A stretch of DNA of 64,000 nucleotides from Polaribacter sp. Hel1_85 (GCF_000766795.1 NZ_JPDS01000001.1:5001-69000), one strand, 5' to 3'. Numbered from the stretch's first letter, positions 1-7,576 are shown. The notes: generated by a model from the letters alone, not told the origin. Translations and numbers: made by a program.

Positions 1-20
1 CCCATAGACTTATGTACGCT
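1..20 (+). rRNA. 23S rRNA, extreme 3' end (partial)
   Basis: The first bases resemble the last bases of bacterial 23S rRNA (compare the E. coli terminus CCGTGAGGCTTAACC with CCCATAGACTTATGTAC here), and a 5S gene follows on the same strand about 130 bases later, as expected in an rRNA operon. Only about 20 bases are visible and the 5' partner of the terminal helix is outside the window, so the boundary is a guess. Confidence 0.45.
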
Positions 21-60
21 TCTCCCGTTAGCAATAACGGGAGAGACACTCTTTTTTCTT
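21..60 (+). other. Hairpin in the 23S-5S spacer
   Basis: Bases 21-30 and 35-44 form a perfect 10-bp stem closed by a GCAA tetraloop, and a pyrimidine-rich tract (51-60) follows. Lying between the 23S end and 5S, it is probably a processing or stability hairpin of the rRNA precursor rather than a true terminator, because 5S must still be transcribed. Confidence 0.55.
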
Positions 61-61
61 G

Positions 62-83
62 TACTGAACTAGTTTCAGTATCT
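62..83. repeat. Short dispersed palindrome (TGAACTAGTTTCAG type), copy 1
   Basis: An imperfect palindrome centred on CTAG, with arms ACTGAA and TTTCAGT. The core TGAACTAGTTTCAGTATCTA recurs at 5103, just after rpsA. Both copies lie close downstream of a strongly transcribed gene (23S rRNA, rpsA), which suggests a 3'-end element. The family resembles the TGCTGAA...TTCAGCAT intergenic repeats common in flavobacteria. Confidence 0.6.
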
Positions 84-151
84 ATTAAAAACTTGCAATA
101 TTATTTTACCATATGTTAACTTATACAGTTAAAGCAATTTAACTGAAAATT

Positions 152-263
152 TTAGGGTGGTTATTGCATTGGGGCTCACCTCTTCCCATCTCGAACAGAG
201 AAGTTAAGCCCAATAGCGCCGATGGTACTGCATTTATGTGGGAGAGTAGGTCGCCGCCTTTCT
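152..263 (+). rRNA. rrf: 5S ribosomal RNA
   Basis: The sequence carries the conserved 5S core: GGGGCTCACCTCTTCCCAT, TCGAACAGAGAAGTTAAGCC and GCGCCGATGGTACTGC, then GTGGGAGAGTAGGTCGCCGCC. The 5' TTAGGGTGG and 3' CCGCCTTT ends can pair as helix I. Length is about 110 nt, usual for Bacteroidetes 5S. Ends are accurate to a few bases. A conceptual reading frame on the other strand across this gene is spurious. Confidence 0.95.
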
Positions 264-266
264 TTA

Positions 267-321
267 ATCTTGATAGAATCAAGATCCTAAACCTCAATTC
301 TTTAAGAATTGAGGTTTTTTT
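267..321 (+). terminator. rRNA operon terminator (two hairpins)
   Basis: An 8-bp hairpin (267-274 with 278-285, loop AGA) is followed by a 10-bp hairpin ACCTCAATTC/GAATTGAGGT (291-300 with 306-315) and a T7 tract. This is a standard intrinsic terminator right after 5S. Confidence 0.85.
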
Positions 322-393
322 ATGGAATGATTTGTAAATCACACCCTTTTTGAAAAAGGATTCTAATGAGATAAATATTAAGATAATCTCTAT

Positions 394-401
394 TATATTT
401 G
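394..401 (+). promoter_or_regulatory. Candidate -7 box for porQ-cmk
   Basis: TATATTTG fits the Bacteroidetes -7 consensus TAnnTTTG and lies 33 bases before the porQ start codon. No good TTG is found 19 bases upstream, so support is moderate. Confidence 0.4.
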
Positions 402-434
402 AGGAATATTGTAATAATATAGCTTATTTTCGTT

Positions 435-1496
435 ATGAATTTAACTAACTGTTTATTTGTTGTGTGGATGTGTTATAAAAATCTCTTTTTTTATGTTTTT
501 CTTTTTTCTTTTTGTTCGATTAAGGGACAGGTAGGAGGAGAAGAAGTGTATCAGTTCTTAAACTTATCTACTTCTGCAAGACAAATTGCATTGGGAGGAG
601 AAACTTTGACTCTTCTGGATGATGTAAATCAACCTATATGGAACCCATCTGTTATAAATGTTGAAATTGATAATAAGGTTTCTGTTAATTATACGAGCTA
701 TTTGGCTGGAATAAATGTAGGTTCTTTGTCTTATGCTAAGTCTTTGTCTAGAAGATTTGGAACTATTCATGGAAGTATAAAATATATTGATTATGGTTCT
801 TTAATTGGTGCTGATGAACAGGGAAATGAAACTGGTAATTTTGATGCTAGTGATATTGCAGTTTCTGTTGGATATGCTATAAACATTCCAGAAACAAACT
901 TTTATATTGGATCTAATATTAGAATTATAAATTCTAATATATCAAATTTTTCATCAACAGGAATTTCTACAGATTTAGCAGTTTTATATAATAATTCTCA
1001 AAAACCTTTTGTAATTACATTAGTAGCAAGAAATTTAGGTACTCAGATTCAAACTTATAATGGTGAAAAAGAAAAACTACCTTTTAAATTGGCTTTAGGA
1101 GGGTCTTATAAATTAGAACATGTTCCTTTAAAATGGTATGGTACTATTGATAATTTACAGCAATGGAATATTTCAGTTTCAAATCCATCGGATCAGACTA
1201 CAGATTTAGAAGGTAATGTTTCTGAAGAAAATGTTGGTTTTATAGAAAATACTTTTAGACATTTAGTAATTGGTGCAGAGTTATTCCCTGAAAGTGCTTT
1301 AAATTTAAGATTAGGTTATAATTTTAGAAGAGCAGCTGAATTAAAATTACAAAATGTTAGAACTTTTAGTGGGTTTTCCTTTGGATTTGGAATAAAAATG
1401 AATAAATTAAAATTCAATTATGCATATTCTAAATTTCATACAGCAGCCAATGCTAGTACATTTAGTTTATTAATAGATTTAGATAGAAGAAGATAA
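435..1496 (+). CDS. porQ: Type IX secretion system protein PorQ
   Basis: A 353-residue outer-membrane beta-barrel protein of the PorV/PorQ (FadL-like) family, part of the type IX secretion machinery that exports gliding adhesins and enzymes. The N-terminus has a hydrophobic signal peptide (about residues 12-30) and the mature part begins near QVGGEEVYQFLNLSTSAR, with the typical ARQIALGG and WNPSVI motifs of the family. Alternating hydrophobic strands run to the end. The stop codon abuts the cmk start (TAA then ATG), so the two are co-transcribed; porQ-cmk adjacency is frequent in Flavobacteriia. The start could also be ATG 468, which would give a more standard signal peptide. Confidence 0.9.
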   Translation: MNLTNCLFVVWMCYKNLFFYVFLFSFCSIKGQVGGEEVYQFLNLSTSARQIALGGETLTLLDDVNQPIWNPSVINVEIDNKVSVNYTSYLAGINVGSLSYAKSLSRRFGTIHGSIKYIDYGSLIGADEQGNETGNFDASDIAVSVGYAINIPETNFYIGSNIRIINSNISNFSSTGISTDLAVLYNNSQKPFVITLVARNLGTQIQTYNGEKEKLPFKLALGGSYKLEHVPLKWYGTIDNLQQWNISVSNPSDQTTDLEGNVSEENVGFIENTFRHLVIGAELFPESALNLRLGYNFRRAAELKLQNVRTFSGFSFGFGIKMNKLKFNYAYSKFHTAANASTFSLLIDLDRRR

Positions 1497-2186
1497 ATGG
1501 GTGAAAAAATTATTATTGCAATTGATGGATTTTCATCAACAGGTAAAAGTACCATTGCTAAATTATTAGCAAAAAAATACAATTATATTTATGTTGATAC
1601 TGGTGCAATGTATAGAGCTGTTACTTTGTTTGCGAAACAAAATAACTTTGTAGGTAAGGATTTTTTAGATAAAAAAGGACTAGTTTCTAGTTTAAAAGAG
1701 ATATCACTTTCTTTTCAATTTAATATTGAATTGGGGTTTGCTGAAATGTTTTTGAATGGAAAGAATGTTGAAAAAGAAATTAGAACACTTGAAGTTTCTC
1801 AATTAGTAAGTAAAGTTGCTGCTGTTTCTGAAGTTAGAAAAAAGTTGGTTGCTGAGCAAAAAATAATGGGTGAAGATAGTGGTATTGTTATGGATGGTAG
1901 AGATATTGGTACTGTAGTTTTTCCTAATGCTGAACTAAAACTATTTATGACAGCTTCTGCAGATAAGAGAGCAACAAGACGTTATAAAGAATTGATTGAT
2001 AGAGGTGATAAAGTTGACTTTAAAGATATTTTATTTAATGTTGAAGAACGAGATAGAATTGATTCTACAAGAGAAGATTCTCCTCTAGTTAAAGCTGATG
2101 ATGCTATTGAATTTGATAATTCTGATATGGGAATTAAAGAACAGTTTGATAGAATTTGTGCTTTAGTAGATAGAAGAATTGTATAA
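1497..2186 (+). CDS. cmk: Cytidylate kinase
   Basis: A cytosolic (d)CMP kinase making (d)CDP from (d)CMP and ATP in pyrimidine salvage and nucleotide supply. The 229 residues match the family length. A P-loop GFSSTGKST lies at residues 11-19, the CMP-binding motif DTGAMYRAVT at about 36-45 and DGRDIGTVVFP at about 133-143, followed by the RRYKEL and ERDRIDSTREDSPL lid and base-recognition region. It begins immediately after the porQ stop, so translation is probably coupled. Confidence 0.95.
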   Translation: MGEKIIIAIDGFSSTGKSTIAKLLAKKYNYIYVDTGAMYRAVTLFAKQNNFVGKDFLDKKGLVSSLKEISLSFQFNIELGFAEMFLNGKNVEKEIRTLEVSQLVSKVAAVSEVRKKLVAEQKIMGEDSGIVMDGRDIGTVVFPNAELKLFMTASADKRATRRYKELIDRGDKVDFKDILFNVEERDRIDSTREDSPLVKADDAIEFDNSDMGIKEQFDRICALVDRRIV

Positions 2187-2207
2187 TCTCTAAAAGTTTT
2201 TAGACTA

Positions 2208-2375
2208 GTTTAGCCCTGATTGAAACCGTTCGAATATCTGCTGATATTCTTAACCTTTTTATAGATTTTAAATAGAGAAAGTAATTTAAAATAAAGAGAT
2301 TGCCACAGTTTACAAAAAAGTAAACTTCGCAATGACAGCTATAAAAAGATATAGTAGAAAGCAGGAAATAGCTTC
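2208..2375 (+). repeat. Composite intergenic repeat, copy 1 (CCTGATTGA ... GCAGGAAATAGCTTC)
   Basis: The left end is GTTTAGCCCTGATTGA and the right end is AGAAAGCAGGAAATAGCTTC. An inner stem CTTTTTATAG (about 2254-2263) pairs exactly with CTATAAAAAG (2339-2348). Nested in the loop is a different palindrome (about 2297-2338: GATTGCCACAG, then TTTAC AAAAAA GTAAA, then CGCAATGACAG), which belongs to the GTCATTGCGA...GGCAATC repeat type. The same outer architecture recurs at 57269-57399 and, with different ends and inverted, at 5190-5279. It fills the convergent gap between cmk and queE. Confidence 0.75.
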
Positions 2376-2395
2376 TAGTAAAAAAAAACTTAATT

Positions 2396-3025
2396 TTAAG
2401 GAATATTTAAATACTTATGAGTTTGTAAAGAAATTTTCCATTTCGGATTTTTCATTACATAATCTACAATAAGTTCTGTCATTTTTTCTTTCTTACTCCA
2501 TTCTGGTTGTAAATAAAGTTGACATTTATCTGAAACTTTAGCTGCTTCTTGTTCAGCAAAATCAAAATCAGATTTATTATGAATAATCATTTTTAACTCA
2601 TCAGCTTCAGGATAAACTTCTGCCAAAGGAAGTTTGGTTTTCTTAGGCGAAAGACAAAACCAATCCCATTTTCCAGAAAAAGAATACGCTCCAGAAGTTT
2701 CAATATGTGTTTTAATATTGTTTTTTTGAAGGAGTTCTGTAATATAATTCATAGACCACATTAAAGGCTCTCCACCAGTAATAACAACAGTATTAGCGTA
2801 TTTTTTTACATTCTTTACAATAGTATCAGCCAAAGTTGGTGGATGTAATTCTGCATTCCAACTTTCTTTAACATCACACCAATGGCAACCCACATCGCAA
2901 CCACCAACTCTAATAAAATAAGCTGCAGTTCCTGTATGAGAACCTTCACCTTGAATTGTATAAAACTCTTCCATTAAAGGAAGCATTACACCTTTGTTTA
3001 CTAAATCTTTTGTCTTTTTATCCAT
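2396..3025 (-). CDS. queE: 7-carboxy-7-deazaguanine synthase QueE
   Basis: A radical-SAM enzyme that converts 6-carboxy-tetrahydropterin to 7-carboxy-7-deazaguanine in queuosine biosynthesis. The 209 residues carry FYTIQGEGSHTGTAAYFIR, the cluster motif C43-X3-C47-X2-C50 (GGCDVGCHWCD) and the GGEP motif at residues 84-87. The CX3CX2C spacing is canonical. It is a single gene, convergent with cmk and divergent from rpsA. A possible -7 box (TACCTTTG on this strand) lies at 3061-3068, about 36 bases before the start codon. Confidence 0.93.
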   Translation of the reverse strand: MDKKTKDLVNKGVMLPLMEEFYTIQGEGSHTGTAAYFIRVGGCDVGCHWCDVKESWNAELHPPTLADTIVKNVKKYANTVVITGGEPLMWSMNYITELLQKNNIKTHIETSGAYSFSGKWDWFCLSPKKTKLPLAEVYPEADELKMIIHNKSDFDFAEQEAAKVSDKCQLYLQPEWSKKEKMTELIVDYVMKNPKWKISLQTHKYLNIP

Positions 3026-3138
3026 CTACATTATTATCAACCAAAAAGGTTTTAAAAGTGCAAAGGTAGTTTTTTGTCTTTCAAGAATAAAAAGAATAAT
3101 AATTTAATTCTAAAGTGTTAAAAATCAAATGATTTTTG

Positions 3139-3146
3139 TAAATTTG
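3139..3146 (+). promoter_or_regulatory. Candidate -7 box for rpsA with a long leader
   Basis: TAAATTTG fits TAnnTTTG. If used, it gives a leader of roughly 115 nt before the rpsA start codon at 3270, long enough for the autoregulation known for S1 in other bacteria. At the expected -33 position the sequence is GTT, not a clear TTG. Confidence 0.5.
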
Positions 3147-3269
3147 CACTCCTTTTTACGATAACAGATTTATAAAAGGAACAAAATAAAACAATTTATA
3201 AAAACAACTCTTTGCGTTTTTATCGTTAAAAATCTGGTAAACAATAAGATACAAAATTATTTTTCGGAA

Positions 3270-5090
3270 ATGTCTGAAGAAACAAAAAACACTGAAGAGC
3301 AAGTAGTTGCTACTGAAGTACAAGAAACAGCGACTCCAGCTGTAGATCCAAAACAATTTTTAGCTGATTTTAACTGGCACAAATACGAACAAGGTATTGA
3401 AGCAGTTGATGAAGATAAATTAAAAGCATTTGAAACAGCTTTAGAAGGAACTGTAGGATTTGTAAATGAGCGTGATGTAATTGAAGGAACTGTAATTAGA
3501 ATTACAGATAGAGATGCAATTATTGACATCAACTCTAAATCTGAAGGAGTTATCTCTTTAAACGAATTTCGTTACAACCAAGCATTAGCTGAAGGAGATA
3601 AAGTAGAAGTATTAGTTGATAAAAGAGAAGATTCTTCTGGTCAGTTAGTATTATCTCACAAAAAAGCAAGAGTAATTAAAGCATGGGAACGTGTTAACAA
3701 TGCTCATGAAACTGGTGAAGTAGTTAACGGTTTTGTTAAATGTAGAACTAGAGGTGGTATGATTGTAGATGTTTTCGGAATCGAAGCATTCTTACCAGGT
3801 TCTCAAATTGATGTAAAACCAATTAGAGATTACGATCAATATGTTGAGAAAACAATGGAATTTAAAGTTGTTAAAATCAACCACGAATTTAAAAACGTTG
3901 TTGTATCTCATAAAGCGCTTATTGAAGCTGATATTGAATTACAGAAAAAAGAAATTATTGGTCAATTAGAAAAAGGACAAGTATTAGAAGGTGTTGTTAA
4001 AAACATTACTTCTTATGGTGTCTTTGTTGATTTAGGTGGTGTAGATGGTTTAGTACATATTACTGATTTATCTTGGTCTAGAATCAATCATCCAAATGAG
4101 GTTGTAGAATTAGATCAAAAATTAAATGTTGTAATTTTAGACTTTGATGATAACAAATCTAGAATTCAATTAGGATTAAAACAATTATCTGCTCACCCTT
4201 GGGAAGCTTTAAGCACTGACTTAAAAGTTGGAGATAAAGTAAATGGTGAAGTTGTTGTTTTAGCTGATTATGGTGCGTTTGTAGAAGTAGAACAAGGAGT
4301 AGAAGGGTTAATTCACGTTTCTGAAATGTCTTGGTCAACTCACTTACGTTCTGCACAAGATTTCGTAAAAGTTGGAGATAAAGTTGAAGCTCAAATTTTA
4401 ACTTTAGATAGAGAAGACCGTAAAATGTCTTTAGGTATCAAACAATTACACCCAGATCCTTGGACAGATATTACAACTAAATATCCTGTAGGTTCTACTC
4501 ATACTGGTACAGTTCGTAACTACACTAACTTTGGTGTATTTGTAGAATTAGAAGAAGGTATTGATGGTTTAGTTTATATATCAGACTTATCTTGGACTAA
4601 GAAAGTGAAGCATCCTTCAGATTTTGTAACTGTTGGTGATAAACTAGAAGTACAAGTATTAGAATTAGATGTAGAGAACAGAAAGTTAAACTTAGGTCAT
4701 AAACAAACTCAAGAAAACCCTTGGGATGCACATGAAGCTACGTATGCAATTGGTTCTAAACACACAGGTACTGTAAAAGAAAAGAATGATAAAGGAGCAG
4801 TTGTAACTTTTGCTGATGGAGTAGAAGGTTTTGCACCAACAAGATTCTTAGAAAAAGAAGATGGTTCTAAATTAGGAAAAGGAGACACAATCGAATTTGT
4901 AGTTTTAGAATTCTCTAAAGAATACAGAAGAGTTGTAGTTTCTCATACATCTTTATTTAAAGAGCAAGAGAAAAGAAATGTAAAAGCAGCTGTTAAGAAA
5001 GCAGCAGAAGCAGAAAAAACTACTTTAGGTGATATTGGAGGTCTTGCAGATTTAAAAAAGAAAATGGAAGCTGGAAACAAAAAGAAGTAA
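3270..5090 (+). CDS. rpsA: 30S ribosomal protein S1
   Basis: An RNA-binding protein of the small subunit that helps mRNA docking. The 606 residues hold six S1 (OB-fold) repeats beginning near residues 70, 150, 235, 322, 409 and 497. The best-conserved are repeats 3-5 (GVVKNITSYGVFVDLGGVDG, GEVVVLADYGAFVEVEQGVEG, GTVRNYTNFGVFVELEEGIDG), each followed by an (I/V)S(D/E)(L/M)SW-like end. An acidic, low-complexity N-terminal extension of about 60 residues (SEETKNTEEQVVATEVQET) is typical for Bacteroidetes S1. The gene is monocistronic, between a leader of about 115 nt and a strong terminator. Confidence 0.96.
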   Translation: MSEETKNTEEQVVATEVQETATPAVDPKQFLADFNWHKYEQGIEAVDEDKLKAFETALEGTVGFVNERDVIEGTVIRITDRDAIIDINSKSEGVISLNEFRYNQALAEGDKVEVLVDKREDSSGQLVLSHKKARVIKAWERVNNAHETGEVVNGFVKCRTRGGMIVDVFGIEAFLPGSQIDVKPIRDYDQYVEKTMEFKVVKINHEFKNVVVSHKALIEADIELQKKEIIGQLEKGQVLEGVVKNITSYGVFVDLGGVDGLVHITDLSWSRINHPNEVVELDQKLNVVILDFDDNKSRIQLGLKQLSAHPWEALSTDLKVGDKVNGEVVVLADYGAFVEVEQGVEGLIHVSEMSWSTHLRSAQDFVKVGDKVEAQILTLDREDRKMSLGIKQLHPDPWTDITTKYPVGSTHTGTVRNYTNFGVFVELEEGIDGLVYISDLSWTKKVKHPSDFVTVGDKLEVQVLELDVENRKLNLGHKQTQENPWDAHEATYAIGSKHTGTVKEKNDKGAVVTFADGVEGFAPTRFLEKEDGSKLGKGDTIEFVVLEFSKEYRRVVVSHTSLFKEQEKRNVKAAVKKAAEAEKTTLGDIGGLADLKKKMEAGNKKK

Positions 5091-5100
5091 TTCTTTTTTA

Positions 5101-5122
5101 TGCTGAACTAGTTTCAGTATCT
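5101..5122. repeat. Short dispersed palindrome (TGAACTAGTTTCAG type), copy 2
   Basis: TGCTGAACTAGTTTCAGTAT repeats the element at 62-83 almost exactly (19 of 20 bases shared from TGAACTAG on). It lies between the rpsA stop codon and its terminator. Confidence 0.6.
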
Positions 5123-5143
5123 AGTAGATATTTATAATATCTG

Positions 5144-5177
5144 AAAAGCCGTTGCAAATTTGCAACGGCTTTTTTTA
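5144..5177 (+). terminator. rpsA intrinsic terminator
   Basis: A long perfect inverted repeat AAAAGCCGTTGCAAA / TTTGCAACGGCTTTT (5144-5158 with 5159-5173) is followed by more T residues. The real loop would be the central AAATTT. Confidence 0.9.
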
Positions 5178-5189
5178 TACATTTTATTT

Positions 5190-5279
5190 GGGCGTTACCT
5201 TTCAGGTTGGGCTTTACGCACTCGCTTTTTGTTCATTCTTCACAAAAGAGCTCAAACAAATTCTTCAATCCCTAACGCA
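5190..5279 (-). repeat. Composite intergenic repeat, copy 2 (GGGCGTTACC ... CCCTAACGC ends)
   Basis: Read on the minus strand this is GCGTTAGGGATTGAAGAA, TTTGTTTGAGCTCTTTT, loop, AAAAAGCGAGT, GCGTAAAGCCCAACC, GGTAACGCCC. The core GATTGA..TTTGTTTGAGCTCTTTT and AAAAAGCGAGT..GCG.AAAGC is shared with the copy at 57269-57399, but the outer ends differ (GCGTTAGG/AACGCCC instead of AGCCCT/AGCAGGAAATAGC). It looks like a second end-type of the same family. No gene lies in 5178-5323. Confidence 0.7.
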
Positions 5280-5323
5280 AACTGCCTGCTAGCTTATAGA
5301 AATTATTAAAGATTTTTAAATGT

Positions 5324-6868
5324 TTATTTTTTAAGCCTTTTTAACTTTAAAGAAATCCATAATGTAAGTGAAGCTAAAATTAACCAAAATATATCTACAA
5401 AAAACAGTTGAAATTGTTGATTTAAAAATGTTTTCCAAAACCAATTACCTGTCATTATTCCGTTTGAAATAGGAATAAAAAAACCAATAATACTTCCAGA
5501 AAGTAACGTGTATTTATTTATAAAATGCAAGTCTTTCTTTAATACAAAAAAGAGAGTTAACAGTAACCAACCCATAAAATAAAAATTATGGATAAACGAA
5601 GAGTTTGTTGGCTGAAACACTTTTACAGCAATAAAAGATAAAGCTGTAATTGGATACATACTTAAGCAAATAGCTAAGTAAATTCTTACAACACGTTCAT
5701 TAAAACGACGTTTTTTTTCAGGAATATTTTTTTTGTCTCTTGCAACTAGCCATATCATTACTCCAGAAATAATAACAAAACAAGTAATCAGACCTAGAAT
5801 AAAACTAATAATTTTTAAAGGAAAACCACCATAATCAGCATAATGAATTTTATATAATACATTCTTAACACCATCTAAATATGAGGTATCAGTAATCGGA
5901 CTTTTTTTAGAAACAATTTCTCCTGTTTTAACATTAAAAATAACTTCTCCAATTCCATTAAACTTTGTATTATAATTTAAATGACCATTTACTAAAATAT
6001 GCATATTTTCATCTCCATAATTAAAAAGATGAACTTCTGTAACATCAAAATCATTCCATATTTTTTTGGTTGATGTTACATAATAACTTGCATTAAAATT
6101 TGAGGTAATTGCATTGTTTTTAAATTGATATTGAGGTTTGCTATATTCTAAATCTTCATATAATTTAGCATTATCTCCTCCATATAAAAATAGCACACTA
6201 GGAGCTACTAATACAAGTTTTATCATAAAAAAAGCACCAGTTACAGCATATACAAACTGAAAAGGCAAACCAATAAGACCAAGAGTTGTATGCGCATCTG
6301 TCCACATTGTTTTTAATTTTGATAAAGGCCTAAAAACATAAAAATTAGATACAATTTTTTTCCAATGTATAACTACACCGGTAATAATAGCAAATAAGAA
6401 AAAGAAAGCAACAAAACCAGAAAGATAATAACCAAAAGGGTAGGGAATCTGAGTTAAAAAATGGAGTCGATATAAAAATTCACCTAAAGTATATGATTGG
6501 TCATACGTGTGTTTGCTATTGTTTTTTGTATCTAAATAGAAAAACTTAGCACCTTCTGTTTTGTTTGAGGTTACAGAATCTTTTGAAGCAGACATAGAAA
6601 CACTTATCCGTTGTTCTATATACGTTTTTTTAAGAGCTACATCTCTTCCGTATAAGTTGTAATTTTTATGTAAAGAGTCTAAAGCTTTATCAAAGTCTAA
6701 TTGAATATCATCTGTAATTTCTACAGATTCATTTCGTTCCCAGTTTGCAATTTCATCTCTAAAGAATGAAAATGAACCTGCAAAAAAGATTATATATAGC
6801 ACAACACTTATTACAATACCACTAACAGTATGTGTATGAAAAATTATATTATAAGTTCTGTTTTTCAT
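5324..6868 (-). CDS. PepSY-associated TM domain protein (siderophore-iron reductase-like)
   Basis: A 514-residue inner-membrane protein with the PepSY_TM architecture. It starts NIIFHTHTVSGIVISVVLYI (first helix with conserved H), then has a periplasmic region, a helix pair near residues 150-170 (SGFVAFFFLFAIITGVVIHW), WTDAHTTLGLIGLPFQFVYAVTG, a helix with ISGVMIWLVARDKK, and further C-terminal helices. Conserved histidines in helices suggest haem or electron transfer; family members sit next to siderophore receptors and are thought to reduce siderophore iron. It is the last gene of the receptor operon, 2 bases after the 99-residue membrane protein. Role inferred from family and context. Confidence 0.82.
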   Translation of the reverse strand: MKNRTYNIIFHTHTVSGIVISVVLYIIFFAGSFSFFRDEIANWERNESVEITDDIQLDFDKALDSLHKNYNLYGRDVALKKTYIEQRISVSMSASKDSVTSNKTEGAKFFYLDTKNNSKHTYDQSYTLGEFLYRLHFLTQIPYPFGYYLSGFVAFFFLFAIITGVVIHWKKIVSNFYVFRPLSKLKTMWTDAHTTLGLIGLPFQFVYAVTGAFFMIKLVLVAPSVLFLYGGDNAKLYEDLEYSKPQYQFKNNAITSNFNASYYVTSTKKIWNDFDVTEVHLFNYGDENMHILVNGHLNYNTKFNGIGEVIFNVKTGEIVSKKSPITDTSYLDGVKNVLYKIHYADYGGFPLKIISFILGLITCFVIISGVMIWLVARDKKNIPEKKRRFNERVVRIYLAICLSMYPITALSFIAVKVFQPTNSSFIHNFYFMGWLLLTLFFVLKKDLHFINKYTLLSGSIIGFFIPISNGIMTGNWFWKTFLNQQFQLFFVDIFWLILASLTLWISLKLKRLKK

Positions 6869-6870
6869 TT

Positions 6871-7170
6871 TTAAGAAATAATAGGGTTATAGATTTTACC
6901 AAGATAAACGACGATAGAAAATAATACAGTTATTAATAAATAAATACCCCAAATTTTCCATCCATTTTTAGCTAGAAATGCTATAATCATTAGAACTGAC
7001 CATAGAATAAAACCAGAAAAACTAGAAGTAATAATAACATTAACGTGATTAAAAATAAATGAGATTGCTAAATGGAATGAAATCGTAACAAAATAGCCAC
7101 CTAAAAATCCGGCAGTTATTTTAGCAAAACGTTGCCTATTTGAGGACAAGTATTTAGGATTAGCTGGCAT
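6871..7170 (-). CDS. Small membrane protein, DUF3649-like (iron uptake operon)
   Basis: A 99-residue protein with three predicted helices. The pattern RQRFAKITAGFLGGYFVTIS, then SFSGFILWSVLMIIAFLAK and a final helix, resembles DUF3649 proteins, which sit beside PepSY proteins in proteobacterial siderophore clusters. It starts 3 bases after the upstream gene and ends 2 bases before the PepSY gene, so it is clearly part of the operon. The assignment is pattern-based only. Confidence 0.6.
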   Translation of the reverse strand: MPANPKYLSSNRQRFAKITAGFLGGYFVTISFHLAISFIFNHVNVIITSSFSGFILWSVLMIIAFLAKNGWKIWGIYLLITVLFSIVVYLGKIYNPIIS

Positions 7171-7173
7171 AAT

Positions 7174-7506
7174 TTAAAAAATGAAAAGTTCAAATAAAAG
7201 TGAAGAAATAAATAAAATAAAAACACTTTTATATTGGATTAATTTTAATGGAGCTACTATAATTATTAAGCTTCCTACTGTCATTAAAAGGATAAAAAAT
7301 AATAAAAAACCTGAAGCAAAACCAAATAAGTATATACTTGCTATTATTGAGTTTAATAGTAATATAGAAGCTATAATTTTTGTTAATTGATTGTTATTAA
7401 CAATCCATTTATCTAATTTTTTAGGACTATGTTTTATTGTTTTTTTTGATGTTTTGTAAAACAAATAAAATGAGATAAATACAATAAAAATTGTAATAGA
7501 AACCAT
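7174..7506 (-). CDS. Small membrane protein, possibly DUF3325-like
   Basis: A 110-residue protein starting MVSITIFIVFISFYLFYKTS, with a first helix, a basic stretch (KKTIKHSPKKLDKW) and two to three more helices (IIASILLLNSIIASIYLFGF, GFLLFFILLMTVGSLIIIVA). An upstream extension of the frame to 7653 overlaps the 3' end of the DUF4198 gene and reads poorly as protein, so the ATG at 7506 is preferred. By position (between receptor and DUF3649-like/PepSY genes) and topology it may be the DUF3325 partner, but I cannot confirm this. Confidence 0.6.
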   Translation of the reverse strand: MVSITIFIVFISFYLFYKTSKKTIKHSPKKLDKWIVNNNQLTKIIASILLLNSIIASIYLFGFASGFLLFFILLMTVGSLIIIVAPLKLIQYKSVFILFISSLLFELFIF

Positions 7507-7526
7507 GTTTTTTATAATTAAAAGAA

Positions 7527-7552
7527 CTCTGAACACAATTTTGTATTCAGAG
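7527..7552 (-). terminator. Hairpin between DUF4198 gene and the membrane-protein genes
   Basis: CTCTGAACACAA pairs with TTGTATTCAGAG across two bases (one mismatch). On the minus strand it is followed by TTCTTTTAATT. It could attenuate transcription between the receptor/DUF4198 part and the three downstream membrane genes, or stabilise the upstream mRNA. Confidence 0.45.
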
Positions 7553-7576
7553 TTGAAGAGTTTATTAGGTTGAATA

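Noticed and set aside
139..342. A 67-codon frame on the minus strand over the 5S region
   Set aside because: It runs through 5S rRNA and its terminator and has no protein-like features.
3150..3269. Riboswitch-like fold in the rpsA leader
   Set aside because: CGATAACAGATTT and TTATCG..AAATCTG can pair, but the order is not nested, so only one short stem forms at a time; no known riboswitch motif.
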